Shown: positions 24,391-33,600 of the stretch, piece after piece
Layout: each line of letters opens with the position of its first letter
Numbering within the stretch: the stretch's first letter is position 1
From: UBA2329 sp964577215
GTDB lineage: Bacteria; Bacteroidota; Bacteroidia; Chitinophagales; Saprospiraceae
Direction of reading: 5' to 3'
NCBI GenBank assembly: GCA_964577215.1
Contig: CAZNYK010000014.1
Location: 1-47,828 of the forward strand
Length of the DNA: 47,828 nt
Position numbers and translations under genes: made by a program
The notes under the pieces: generated by a model
The model's input: only the letters and a program-made list of their open reading frames with translations
Databases searched by the model: none
Told to the model about the DNA's origin: nothing

Positions 24391-24430
24391 AAAACAGTTC
24401 AGGAGTACCTGCGGGCAAAAATGCCGCCCG

Positions 24431-25063
24431 TCAATGCATCCGGTCGCCGCGCAACTCCAGCTCCTTCATGATCTCTGCTTCGCGCTCAAGGTATTCCTGC
24501 CAGCGATTTTTTACTTTTTCCTCGCCTGAGTATTGTTTGGCAAGGTCAATGAAAAGGCGGTAGTGCCCTGCTTCCGATACCATGAAGCGGTGGTAGAAAT
24601 CTCTTAGGGCCGGATCGCTGATGTAGAGGGAAAGGAGCCGGAAGCGTTCGCAACTCCGGGCTTCGATGAGCGCGCACACCAGCAGTTTTTCCAGCAAGGC
24701 ATCTTCGCGGCTGCCCCCTTTCCGCTGGAACTTGAGCAATTCGTTGACGTATTCGTCTTTGCGCTGCCTGCCGAGTTCAAGGCCGCGTTTTTCCATTTCG
24801 GTCAGCACGGCGCGAAAATGGCCCCATTCTTCAGTGACTATAGGGGCTAAGCTCCTGACCATATCCTTTTTATCGGGATATTGTTGAATGAGAGAAATGC
24901 AGGAAGTTGCGGCTTTTTGTTCGCAGTAGGCGTGATCCGTGAGGATTTCTTCGAGGTCCATTTCGGCTAAGTTCACCCAGCGGGGGTCGGTGGGCAGATG
25001 CAGGCCGAGCATTTGTACGCTGCGAAGTTCTGCTTGCAGCGCGTTGGTATCCACCGAACTCAT
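24431..25063 (-). CDS. miaE: tRNA-(ms2io6A)-hydroxylase MiaE
   Basis: MiaE is a di-iron, ferritin-like monooxygenase that hydroxylates the isopentenyl group of ms2i6A37 in tRNAs reading UNN codons. The 210-aa product shows the di-iron ligand pattern of the family: an N-terminal Glu helix (LEEILTDHAYCEQKAA), EEWGHF with the ExxH motif, EARSCERF, and the second Glu-x-x-His motif EAGHY. I start at 25063 because its ATG overlaps the TGA of the upstream gene in an ATGA arrangement, which couples translation; the ATG at 25075 is 4 codons further up. MiaE acts after MiaA and MiaB, neither of which is in this window. Confidence 0.92.
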   Translation of the reverse strand: MSSVDTNALQAELRSVQMLGLHLPTDPRWVNLAEMDLEEILTDHAYCEQKAATSCISLIQQYPDKKDMVRSLAPIVTEEWGHFRAVLTEMEKRGLELGRQRKDEYVNELLKFQRKGGSREDALLEKLLVCALIEARSCERFRLLSLYISDPALRDFYHRFMVSEAGHYRLFIDLAKQYSGEEKVKNRWQEYLEREAEIMKELELRGDRMH

Positions 25064-26283
25064 TTTTCCAGGCATGCCAGTTGATTGATGAAAAAGTCGA
25101 TTTCAAATACTTCGTATTCTTCGTATCCGCTGCTCCAGAACACGAGCACGCTGTCGGCTTCGCTGTTGCGCAAGAAGCTGATCTGGCTCCGGTCTATGGG
25201 GTAGTGCACGCTGTATGTGAGCAGGCCGGTAAGCGTATCATAGCTTCCTTTGTCCATTTTTCCGGAGCGGAGGTTCACAAAGGAGCCGTCTAATAGTTTA
25301 ATAGTGAGAATACTTCCTTTTTCGATAAAGCCGTAGGCTTCGCGGGCATTGGGGTAGGCAAAGGTGAATTGCAGGGTGATGAACCTGAACCCGCCTATGG
25401 AGGTGGCAAAACCTTCACAACGGAGGTATTCTTTGTCTTTGAGAAACAGCCGGAGCCTTTCATCGGTATGCGAAAAAAGGGTCTGTTTTTGGACGTCGCG
25501 ACGAAATTGCCTCGATTCGGGATCAGGGCCCTCAAAGGCGAGCCGGCAGGCAGGCGTGGGCGCGATGCGTATGCTGCCCATGGCGTCTTCCGCCAGGAAA
25601 GAGGGATTGTCGGCAAGCGCCAGCCCGGCGATAAAATCGGCGGATTGCAGGTCGGCGGCGCCGGAGGCGTTGCGTTGTTCCCTGATTTCCCGGCGTTGGT
25701 TGGTGCGCATTTGTTTCAGGTAGGCTCCTTTCTGCGTGAGCACCTCGGCGGCGGCCATGGTTTGTTTGGCTTGCGCAGCCTCCATGAGGGCTTCGTTCTC
25801 TGTTTTGCGGGCTGCATTGAGGCGAAAAGCGATCCGGCGCATTTCGTCTTCATCGGCATCTTGCCGCGTAAGGCGCGCCATTTCTTCTTCCAGCTTAACT
25901 CTTTGCAATTGTGCTTCGACAGAGCGTTTTTCGGCAATTTCTTTGGCTTCGGCAGCGATCTGAGCTTTGCGAATGGCAATGCGACGGGCGTATTCCTCAG
26001 AAATGGAGAAAGCCAGGTCCATAGGAGCAATTTCTCCTTTGAACACAGGGTATTTGGCGCCAAAGTCCGGTTCTTCGCCGGGCTGGGAGGCGTCTTTGGA
26101 ATCGAACAGAACGTCTTTGGAGCCGCCAAACACAGTGAAATATTGCCAGGAGCCGTCGGGATACACGATGATCTTTTCGCCTTTTTCGTTCACCCGGATT
26201 TCCTGAGCTGGTACGGCGGCGGGAAGGAGGCAGGCAATCGCGAGGGAAATGATACAGGCCGCTGCTGGTTTGTGTGTAATCAT
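25060..26283 (-). CDS. Exported coiled-coil protein of unknown function
   Basis: The 407-aa product has a signal peptide (residues 1-26, ending AVPAQ). A short motif follows, ending KIIVYPDGSWQYF, which resembles segments of Bacteroidota envelope proteins. Residues about 95-205 are Glu/Ala/Arg/Lys-rich and predicted coiled-coil (IAAEAKEIAEKRSVEAQLQ and following). The C-terminal 180 residues look like a beta-rich domain (CRLAFEGPDPESRQFRRD, GFRFITLQFTFAYPN). No enzymatic motif or lipobox is present. It shares an ATGA overlap with miaE, an unexpected pairing of an envelope protein with a tRNA enzyme. A -7 promoter box lies 34 nt upstream. Confidence 0.7.
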   Translation of the reverse strand: MITHKPAAACIISLAIACLLPAAVPAQEIRVNEKGEKIIVYPDGSWQYFTVFGGSKDVLFDSKDASQPGEEPDFGAKYPVFKGEIAPMDLAFSISEEYARRIAIRKAQIAAEAKEIAEKRSVEAQLQRVKLEEEMARLTRQDADEDEMRRIAFRLNAARKTENEALMEAAQAKQTMAAAEVLTQKGAYLKQMRTNQRREIREQRNASGAADLQSADFIAGLALADNPSFLAEDAMGSIRIAPTPACRLAFEGPDPESRQFRRDVQKQTLFSHTDERLRLFLKDKEYLRCEGFATSIGGFRFITLQFTFAYPNAREAYGFIEKGSILTIKLLDGSFVNLRSGKMDKGSYDTLTGLLTYSVHYPIDRSQISFLRNSEADSVLVFWSSGYEEYEVFEIDFFINQLACLEK

Positions 26284-26316
26284 CGGTTAATTTTGGTTTG
26301 TTGCATGGAATCTATG

Positions 26317-26324
26317 CAAATTTA
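26317..26324 (-). promoter_or_regulatory. -7 promoter element for the coiled-coil protein-miaE operon
   Basis: Minus-strand TAAATTTG is an exact TAnnTTTG match, 34 nt upstream of the ATG at 26283. The region is shared with the divergent cdaA gene. Confidence 0.5.
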
Positions 26325-26409
26325 CCGGTTTTCTGTATTTGGCCGCCGGAATTTTCATTTTTTTGTGCATTGAAAAGCGAAAAGAATTGTTTTTACAAAC
26401 AAAAAAGCA

Positions 26410-27225
26410 TTGCTGCTGCCCGACGATATAGTATTTGCTGCCAGAATTGGCTTCCTGCCCATCAGGATATGGGACTTGCTCGACATTTTGATCGTAGGGT
26501 TTCTCATTTACCAGTTATACAAGCTGCTGCGCGGCACTATTGCCTACACCATTTTTGCGGGGTTGCTGGTGTTGTATGTGGTCTGGTGGCTGGTTGACCG
26601 GCTCAAAATGGACCTGCTTTCCGCTATTCTGGACCAGTTTGTGAACGTCGGGGTAATCATCCTGGTGATCATTTTTCAGCAGGAGATCCGCCGGATATTG
26701 CTCTTTCTCGGCAATACGGCTTTTAAAAGGCAAACCCGCCTGCTGGGCATATTGCTGGATTCCAACCTTCCCAAATCCCGTTACAAGGAAAAACAGATAG
26801 ATGCGCTTGCCAATGCTATGATGCGCATGGGGCGCAAGAAAACCGGCGCCTTGATCGTATTTGCCGGCAGCGTAAAGTTAGATGGCTTGGTCACGCAGGG
26901 CACTTCCCTGGACGCCGAGGTCAGCGAGCCGCTTTTAGAGAGCATTTTTCAGAAAGAAAGCCCCCTGCACGACGGCGCCGTCATTCTCGGAGGCGGCAAA
27001 ATATTGTCTGCCGGATGCATACTGCCTCTTACCGATAAAACCGATTTGCCCAAGGGGGTGGGGTTGAGACACAGGGCGGCCGTGGGCATTACCGAGCGCG
27101 CCAATGTAACGGCTTTTGTCGTGTCGGAAGAAACAGGGAATATCTCTATGGCCTTCGAGGGCCAATTGCAGCGAAAATTAGGAGAAGAGGAGTTGCGCAA
27201 GCTCCTTCACCAGCACTATTCCTGA
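26410..27225 (+). CDS. cdaA: Diadenylate cyclase CdaA (membrane-bound DAC domain)
   Basis: CdaA condenses two ATP into cyclic di-AMP, a second messenger controlling potassium and osmolyte balance and cell-wall homeostasis. The 271-aa protein has three hydrophobic segments (about 15-36, 42-62, 76-100) and then the DAC (DisA_N) domain. Its catalytic motifs are DGA at 188-190 (SPLHDGAVI) and RHR at 220-222 (GLRHRAAVG). No ATG lies in a suitable position; the frame opens at TTG 26410, with a TTGTTT/AAACAA hairpin (26387-26402) just before it. In Firmicutes cdaA is followed by the YbbR-domain regulator cdaR; here a ybbR gene is about 14 kb away beside yajC. Confidence 0.95.
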   Translation: MLLPDDIVFAARIGFLPIRIWDLLDILIVGFLIYQLYKLLRGTIAYTIFAGLLVLYVVWWLVDRLKMDLLSAILDQFVNVGVIILVIIFQQEIRRILLFLGNTAFKRQTRLLGILLDSNLPKSRYKEKQIDALANAMMRMGRKKTGALIVFAGSVKLDGLVTQGTSLDAEVSEPLLESIFQKESPLHDGAVILGGGKILSAGCILPLTDKTDLPKGVGLRHRAAVGITERANVTAFVVSEETGNISMAFEGQLQRKLGEEELRKLLHQHYS

Positions 27226-27270
27226 AGTTTTTCATATTTTAGCCGGTCGAAAAATAAAACCAGATTACAT

Positions 27271-28662
27271 ATGCAACAAGTTCAAAATTATATTGGGGAA
27301 AACAAAGCGCGCTTTCTCGAAGAATTGCTCGATTGGCTCCGGATCCCTTCCATCAGCGCCGATCCGAAGTACAAATCCGATGTGCAGCGCATGGCCCAGG
27401 CAGTAGCCGACAAACTGAGTGCGGCAGGCGCCGATAACGTGGAAGTCTGTCCCACCCAGGGACATCCCATCGTCTATGGCGAAAAGATCATTTCCTCCGC
27501 ATTGCCCACTGTGCTGGTGTACGGGCATTACGACGTGCAGCCGCCCGATCCGCTCGATCTTTGGGAATCGGGCCCATTTGAACCGGTTATCAAAAAAACC
27601 GAATTGCACCCCGACGGAGCTATTTTCGCCCGCGGCTCCTGCGACGACAAAGGCCAGGTGTATATGCATCTCAAAGCCTTTGAAGCCATGATGGCCAACA
27701 ACGCCCTGCCTTGTAACGTGAAATTCATGATCGAAGGCGAAGAAGAGGTCGGCTCCGTCAACCTCGGCAAATACTGCGAAGCCAACCGCGGGAAATTGGC
27801 ATGCGACATGGTATTGATCTCCGATACCGGCATTATTGCCAACAACGTACCTTCCATCACCGTGGGATTGCGGGGGCTGAGCTACGTGGAAGTGGAAGTG
27901 ACCGGCCCCAACCGCGACCTGCACTCCGGAATTTACGGAGGGGCGGTGGCCAACCCGGTGAACGTGCTTTGCGATATGATATCCTCTCTTCACGACGAAA
28001 ACCGCCATATTACCATTCCCGGTTTTTACGACGATGTGGAAGAAGTGAGCGCTGCAGAACGCGAGGAAATGGCCAAAGCCCCACATGACGATGCAGCCTA
28101 CAAAAAAGCATTGGACATTGCTGAAGTGATGGGAGAAGCAGGCTTCAGCACCCATGAGCGCGTTTCTATCCGCCCCACCTTGGACCTGAACGGCATCTGG
28201 GGCGGCTATACAGGCGAAGGCGCCAAAACAGTACTTCCGGCCAAGGCTTTTGCCAAGATCAGCATGCGCCTTGTCCCGCACCAGCACCCCGATAAGATCA
28301 CGGAGCTTTTTGCCCGCCATTTCAAGGCCATCGCGCCGCCCTCCGTTAAAGTGGAGGTAAGGCCGCACCACGGCGGTTTTCCCGTAGTGACCCCCACCGA
28401 TACGCCGGAATACCAGGCTGCCCACAAGGCCATGGAAACCACTTTCGGCAAGGCGCCCATCCCCATGCGCGAAGGGGGCAGTATTCCAATCGTGGCCCTT
28501 TTTGAAAGCGTGCTCGGCGTCAAATCCGTATTGATGGGCTTTGGCCTTAACTCGGACGCCATTCATTCCCCGAACGAGCACTACGGATTGTTCAATTTTT
28601 ACAAAGGGATTGAAACCATCCCGTACTTTTACAGCAATTACGCCGAATTGAAAAAGAAATAA
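27271..28662 (+). CDS. M20 family metallo-dipeptidase (CNDP/PepV-like), cytoplasmic
   Basis: The 463-aa product is a di-zinc M20 peptidase of the carnosinase-like (CNDP) branch. It has no signal peptide. Metal and catalytic blocks are LVYGHYDVQP (His ligand and Asp), GSCDDKGQVYMH (bridging Asp), MIEGEEEVGS (general-base Glu and ligand Glu), LISDTG and a C-terminal HSPNEHYGL (last His ligand). The dimerisation lid lies in between (GLRGLSYVEVEVTGPNRDLHSG). It most likely cleaves dipeptides or related beta-amide compounds in the cytoplasm. The next gene starts 2 nt after its stop, so these form an operon. Confidence 0.93.
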   Translation: MQQVQNYIGENKARFLEELLDWLRIPSISADPKYKSDVQRMAQAVADKLSAAGADNVEVCPTQGHPIVYGEKIISSALPTVLVYGHYDVQPPDPLDLWESGPFEPVIKKTELHPDGAIFARGSCDDKGQVYMHLKAFEAMMANNALPCNVKFMIEGEEEVGSVNLGKYCEANRGKLACDMVLISDTGIIANNVPSITVGLRGLSYVEVEVTGPNRDLHSGIYGGAVANPVNVLCDMISSLHDENRHITIPGFYDDVEEVSAAEREEMAKAPHDDAAYKKALDIAEVMGEAGFSTHERVSIRPTLDLNGIWGGYTGEGAKTVLPAKAFAKISMRLVPHQHPDKITELFARHFKAIAPPSVKVEVRPHHGGFPVVTPTDTPEYQAAHKAMETTFGKAPIPMREGGSIPIVALFESVLGVKSVLMGFGLNSDAIHSPNEHYGLFNFYKGIETIPYFYSNYAELKKK

Positions 28663-28664
28663 CC

Positions 28665-29972
28665 ATGGTAAAGAACACCCTTTTTGCGCTCGCCTTCGGG
28701 GCGGGGCTTTTATTGTCAAGTGCCGCCCCGGCGCAATACCACTTCTCTGCCCAGGTGGATGACTTAGCCAAAGCCATCGAACCGAAGGTGATTGAATGGC
28801 GGAGGCATTTTCACCAGAACCCGGAGCTGTCCAACCGGGAATTCAAGACGGCTGATTACGTGGCCGGCTACCTGCGTACATTAGACCTTGAAGTGCAGAC
28901 CGGCATTGCTATAACAGGGGTAGTGGGGATACTGCGTACCGGAAAACCCGGTCCGGTGGTAGCCTTGCGCGCTGATATGGACGCGCTGCCCGTGGTGGAG
29001 CGGGTGGAACTGCCTTTTGCATCAAAGGAGGAAAGCACCTACATGGGGCAGGAAGTGGGAGTGATGCACGCCTGCGGCCACGATACTCATGTGGCCATGC
29101 TCATGGGAGCAGCCAAGGTGCTGACGCAGATGAAAGACCAGCTGCGCGGCACGGTAGTGTTCATATTTCAACCCGCAGAAGAAGGTCCGCCGCCCGGTGA
29201 AGAAGGCGGCGCCAAGCTGATGGTGAAAGAAGGCGTAATCAGGAACAACAAGGTGGATGTCATTTTCGGCCTGCACATCAATTCGGCTACCGAGGTGGGC
29301 ACTATCCGGTACCGCCCGGAAGGTACTATGGCCGCCGCCGACCGCTTTGTCATCGGGGTAAAAGGGAAACAAACCCATGGTTCTACGCCATGGACGGGCA
29401 TTGATCCGGTGATCGTCGCCGCCCAAATTGTGGAGGGGCTTCAGTTTATTATAGGACGGCAAACCGAACTCACCAAAGAGGCTGCCGTTATCAGCGTGGG
29501 ACGCATACAAGGTGGGGTCAGAAACAATATCATACCGGAGGAGGTGGAAATTGAGGGCACTATTCGCACCTTGGACACCAGTATGCAGCAGAAGATACAT
29601 GCAGATATCCGTCGTATGGCTGTGAATGTGGCGGAAAGCATGGGCGCTTCGGCCGAGGTGAAAATCTTCAGCCATGTGCCAGTTACCTACAACGATCCGA
29701 AACTGACGGAGGAGATGCTGCCGATCCTGCATGCTACGGCAGGCAAAGAAAAAGTGCAGCTTACCAAAGCGGTTACCGGCGCCGAGGATTTTTCCTTTTT
29801 CGCAAAGGAAGTGCCGGGCTTGTTCCTTTTTGTGGGGGGAATGCCATTGGGGCAAGATCCCGCTACCGCCGCGCCGCACCATACGCCTGATTTCTTTATC
29901 GACGAGGCCGGTATGTTGCTGGGCGTGAAAACGTTATGCAATTTGACCATTGACTACCAGCAAAGGCATTAG
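28665..29972 (+). CDS. Exported M20D amidohydrolase/carboxypeptidase
   Basis: This is an M20D-type amidohydrolase (HipO/IAA-amino-acid hydrolase-like) of 435 aa. A signal peptide covers about residues 1-23 (ending SAAPAQ), so it acts in the periplasm. Family blocks are WRRHFHQNPELSNREF, ALRADMDALPV, MHACGHDTHVAML, IFQPAEEGPPPGEEGGAKLM and GAEDFSFFAKEVPG. M20D enzymes remove acyl groups from N-acyl amino acids or release amino acids from conjugates. It follows the cytoplasmic M20 peptidase after 2 nt and precedes an exported RidA-like gene, suggesting one pathway for peptide or acyl-amino-acid breakdown. Confidence 0.93.
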   Translation: MVKNTLFALAFGAGLLLSSAAPAQYHFSAQVDDLAKAIEPKVIEWRRHFHQNPELSNREFKTADYVAGYLRTLDLEVQTGIAITGVVGILRTGKPGPVVALRADMDALPVVERVELPFASKEESTYMGQEVGVMHACGHDTHVAMLMGAAKVLTQMKDQLRGTVVFIFQPAEEGPPPGEEGGAKLMVKEGVIRNNKVDVIFGLHINSATEVGTIRYRPEGTMAAADRFVIGVKGKQTHGSTPWTGIDPVIVAAQIVEGLQFIIGRQTELTKEAAVISVGRIQGGVRNNIIPEEVEIEGTIRTLDTSMQQKIHADIRRMAVNVAESMGASAEVKIFSHVPVTYNDPKLTEEMLPILHATAGKEKVQLTKAVTGAEDFSFFAKEVPGLFLFVGGMPLGQDPATAAPHHTPDFFIDEAGMLLGVKTLCNLTIDYQQRH

Positions 29973-30000
29973 AAGCGCGCAACAAAAAAACTGTTACAAC

Positions 30001-30525
30001 ATGAGATTAATTTTCTCCCTGATCATCACTATGGTTGCCGCTACCTGGGGCCATGCCCAAAAAGCCGGCTCGCCCGAAGCGAAACTCGAAGAGTTGGGCA
30101 TTGCCTTACCGGCAGTATCCGCGCCGGTGGCCAACTACGTCAATGCAGTGCGTACAGGTAAGCTTATCTTTCTGGCAGGCAAGGGGCCGCGCCGGGACGA
30201 CGGCACGTATATCACCGGCAAAGTGGGCAAGGACCTCTCCGTTGAGGAGGGATATGAAGCGGCCCGCCTTGTGGGGATCAATCAACTGGCAGCTTTGAAG
30301 GCCGAAGTTGGAGATTTGAGTAAGGTTAAGCGTGTGGTCAAGGTGTTGGGAATGGTGAATGCAGGGCCGGAATTCACGCAGCATCCCCAGGTCATGAACG
30401 GTTTTTCCGATCTCATGGTAGCGGTTTTCGGCGAAAAGGGCAAACACGCCCGCTCGGCGGTGGGCATGGTTTCATTGCCGCTTGGCATTGCCGTGGAAGT
30501 GGAAATGATCGTGGAGTTGAAGTAG
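30001..30525 (+). CDS. Exported RidA/YjgF-like protein
   Basis: The 174-aa product has a clear signal peptide (MRLIFSLIITMVAATWGHAQ) starting at the ATG at 30001; the frame to 29950 overlaps the upstream gene and hides that signal. The mature part is a YjgF/RidA-family domain of the longer (YjgF-like endoribonuclease-type) subgroup, with GKLIFLAGKGPRRDDG, NQLAALKAEVGDLSKVKRVVKVLG and the C-terminal ARSAVGMVSLPLGIAVEVEM. The family Arg before VG is kept. RidA proteins hydrolyse reactive imines and enamines formed by PLP enzymes, normally in the cytoplasm. An exported version next to an exported M20D hydrolase is notable. Confidence 0.88.
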   Translation: MRLIFSLIITMVAATWGHAQKAGSPEAKLEELGIALPAVSAPVANYVNAVRTGKLIFLAGKGPRRDDGTYITGKVGKDLSVEEGYEAARLVGINQLAALKAEVGDLSKVKRVVKVLGMVNAGPEFTQHPQVMNGFSDLMVAVFGEKGKHARSAVGMVSLPLGIAVEVEMIVELK

Positions 30526-30593
30526 TTTATTTTCCGGTGGAACTCCTCAAATAGCGGTTGCGTCCGTTTCTCCGGATTATGCGATAATAATTC

Positions 30594-30637
30594 AGCCCCG
30601 TGTTCCGACAATTCTTGCCGGAACACGGGGCTTTTTA
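30594..30637. terminator. Strong intrinsic terminator between convergent genes
   Basis: A 14-bp perfect stem (AGCCCCGTGTTCCG with its exact complement at 30619-30632) surrounds an 11-nt loop and is followed by TTTTTAT on the plus strand. On the minus strand the exit side is T-rich but less uniform (GAATTATTATC). It ends the cdaA-side M20-RidA transcript and may also end the giant adhesin transcript from the other direction. Confidence 0.9.
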
Positions 30638-30671
30638 TATTCAATAGCCGGTTTCTGTATTTTGAAATCTA

Positions 30672-33600
30672 TTACCGCACCACCGTCACATCGCCAACCA
30701 GTATTTCACCTTCAGAAATGTTAAGTCGCAGGATGTAGTAGTAGGTGCCTTGCGGCAGTTCCTGCCCCGACTGATTGGCGCCCCTCCAGTCGTTGAGGTA
30801 AGGGCTCGCGCGGAACACGATATCGTTCCAGCGGTTGAAGATGATCAATTCATTGTTGGGATACTGGTCTGGAGCGAGCAACAACTGTTCGAAGATGAGT
30901 TCGTCGTTGAGACCGTCGCCGTTGGGCGTAATGGCGTTCGGCCTGTTGTACACCACCTCGGTTTTCTCCACGTTGATCTGCACGAAAGCCGTAGCGCAAA
31001 GGTCCGGGCATTCCGAATTGCATATCTGGTAGCGGAGTTGGTCCTGGCCGGCTGTGCCCGGCGCTACGCTAAAGAACAAAACGCCATCGACGATGCTGTC
31101 CACCTGGCCTATGGTGGGCGCAGTCAATACGGTGAGGACGAATCCAGGGGCGCCAAACAACTGGTCGTTGGCCACCATGTTGACGGAGCCTCTCAACTGC
31201 CCTGAGGCTAAGGTGAGCTGGTCATTTCCGGCAACGGGAGCGCGTTGTACGCTTATGGTTATGGTATCCGCACTGTAGTTGAGGCATTCTGCCGTGGAGA
31301 GCGTCCATACGAAACGGTTATCACCGGGCTGGGCGTTGCTCACCGTCGTTGAGGCGGAAGCCGGCATACTGACCACTGCGGATCCAAGGCTTGTCCATCG
31401 GCCGGTGACGCCGGAAGGCAGTATTGCGTTCAGAGTGATCTCACCCCCGCACACCTGCTCGTCTTCCCCTGCCATGGCATCGGGAAGGTTGCCGGCGATG
31501 CGCACCATGACAGTGGCCGTGTCGCGGCAGCCGTTTACATTGTCGGTAACGATGAGTTGATAGGTGCCTGCCGTATTGACCACGGGGCTTGCAATGCTGG
31601 TTCCATTGATGGGGCCTCCGCCGCTGATGGCGCTCCACGCGAAAGTGATGTTCCCTGCAGGGCCGGATGCCGTGCCGTCCAGGGTGACATTTGTGCCGTT
31701 GCAACTGATTTCACGATCGGCGCCGGCATTGGCGACAGGCGGGTTGATGTCGGCTTGTACGGTTACCGTATCTCTTGCTTCGCAGCCGTTGGCGGTGTTG
31801 AGGATCACTAATTCGTACCTGCCCCCGGTAGATATATTTACCTGGAGCGGGTTTCCGGCAGGGGAAACGACGCCGCCGTCGAGGCCGTTCCATGTGATAT
31901 TGAATCCTGTTCCGGAGGAAGAGCCGTTGGCATTGAGCAATACCTGGGTGAGCAGGCAACTGAGGGCTTGCGGTTCGGCTATGGTGGCGGTGGGCAGCAC
32001 CCTGTTTTCAGTGATCTCGATTGTATCCCTGTTGATACACCCATTGGCGTTGTCGGTAACAACCAATTCGTATATGCCCGGCGTGCCGGTGGTCACTTGC
32101 AGCGGGGTAACCGGGTTGAGCGGGCCGCCCTGGATGGCATTCCATTCATAGCTGAAGTCCGGACCGGTAGAAGAGCCGCTTCCGTTCAGGCTTAGCGTAG
32201 AGGTAGTGCAATTGATCTCCGAACCCGGCGTGGCGTTGATGACCACATCGGGCAGGTCGGTATCCAACTCTACCACAACCTCGTTTTCTCCCACGCAACC
32301 GTTTTCCGGATTAATGACCCGGATGGTATATATTCCCGGCTCATCTACTGTGATCGACAGGCTGTCGGCAGAGATGGATACAAAGTTGCCGGTTGGGCTG
32401 CTGATCGTCCATTCGATATTGAATTCGGGATCGGCAGGCGTGTAGGCAATATTAGCGGTGACCTCGGGGTTGGTACATGTGATAAACAATTCAATGGACT
32501 GGGTGAGCACCGAGACTTGCGGCGGTATGCCGTCCTGGCTGATAACCGCGGTATCGGTAGCTACGCATCCATTGAGGGAGTTGATGACTTCGAGGATATA
32601 CGTGCCGGCCGTTTGAATGATATGCGCATCCGTGCCGCCGGCAATCAGGGAGTCTAAGCTGCTCCGGTACCAATTGTAGGTAATGTTGGGCCCCTGAGCG
32701 GAGCCTTCCGAACTAAGGCGGAAGGAGGGCGTAGTACAATTGAGCGTAAAATCAGGCCCAGCCATGGCAACCGGCGGTTCGCGATCGGCGATGACTACTA
32801 CGGTATCGGAGGCGAAACAGAGGTTGGAAGTATTAGTGGCCCTGAGTACGTAAAATCCACCGGTGATGGTTCGCGGCGTTTGGCTCGTTTCCGTGCCGGG
32901 GATGAGTTGACCTCCGCTGAGAACGATCCATTCAAAAGTAAAATCTCCGGCAAAACTGATCTGGCCGGGGAGCGTGAGGGTGTCTGAGTTACAGTCCAGG
33001 CGAAGGGTGTCCTGTGCGTTGATGACCACATCAGGCACGTCGGTACTGGACAAGACCTGTACCGTGTCGGCGCCGACGCAACCGTTGACCTGATCGATGA
33101 CCTGGAAAATATAAGATCCGAATTCAGAGACAGTAATGGTATCGCTGGTAGTGATCTGGTTGCCGTTCGGGCCAATCCATGCGAAAGAAACGGGATTCAC
33201 GCCTGCCGTCCCTGAGCCGCTGAGGAAAACCGATTCGCCGCCGCAGCCTATCTCCCTGTCCATGCCTGCAGATGCAGTAGGACTGACGGAGTCGGCTTCC
33301 ACGGTGGCCGTGGCTTCGCCTGCGCAGCCGGTAAATGGATTTATTGCGCGGAAGGTATAAACGCCCGGCGCCGTTATTACCGGGTTTTGCACACTACTGC
33401 CTACGATGCTTTCTTCACCTGCGCTGGACTCCCACTCGAAGAGCAGGCCGGGTACTTCGCCGGAAATGATAATGCCGCTCATAGGGATAGTATCAAAAGT
33501 GCAGGTCCAGTCAGAGGGAGGAGCAATGCCGACGGTCGGCGCGCTGAGGTCCCGGAACACCTGGATGGAATCAATGCTTACACAGCCTGTAACAATATTG

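Noticed and set aside
27265..28719. 484-codon antisense ORF over the M20 peptidase
   Set aside because: It is the complement of a clear M20 gene. Its protein has no family motifs and has composition typical of a shadow frame.
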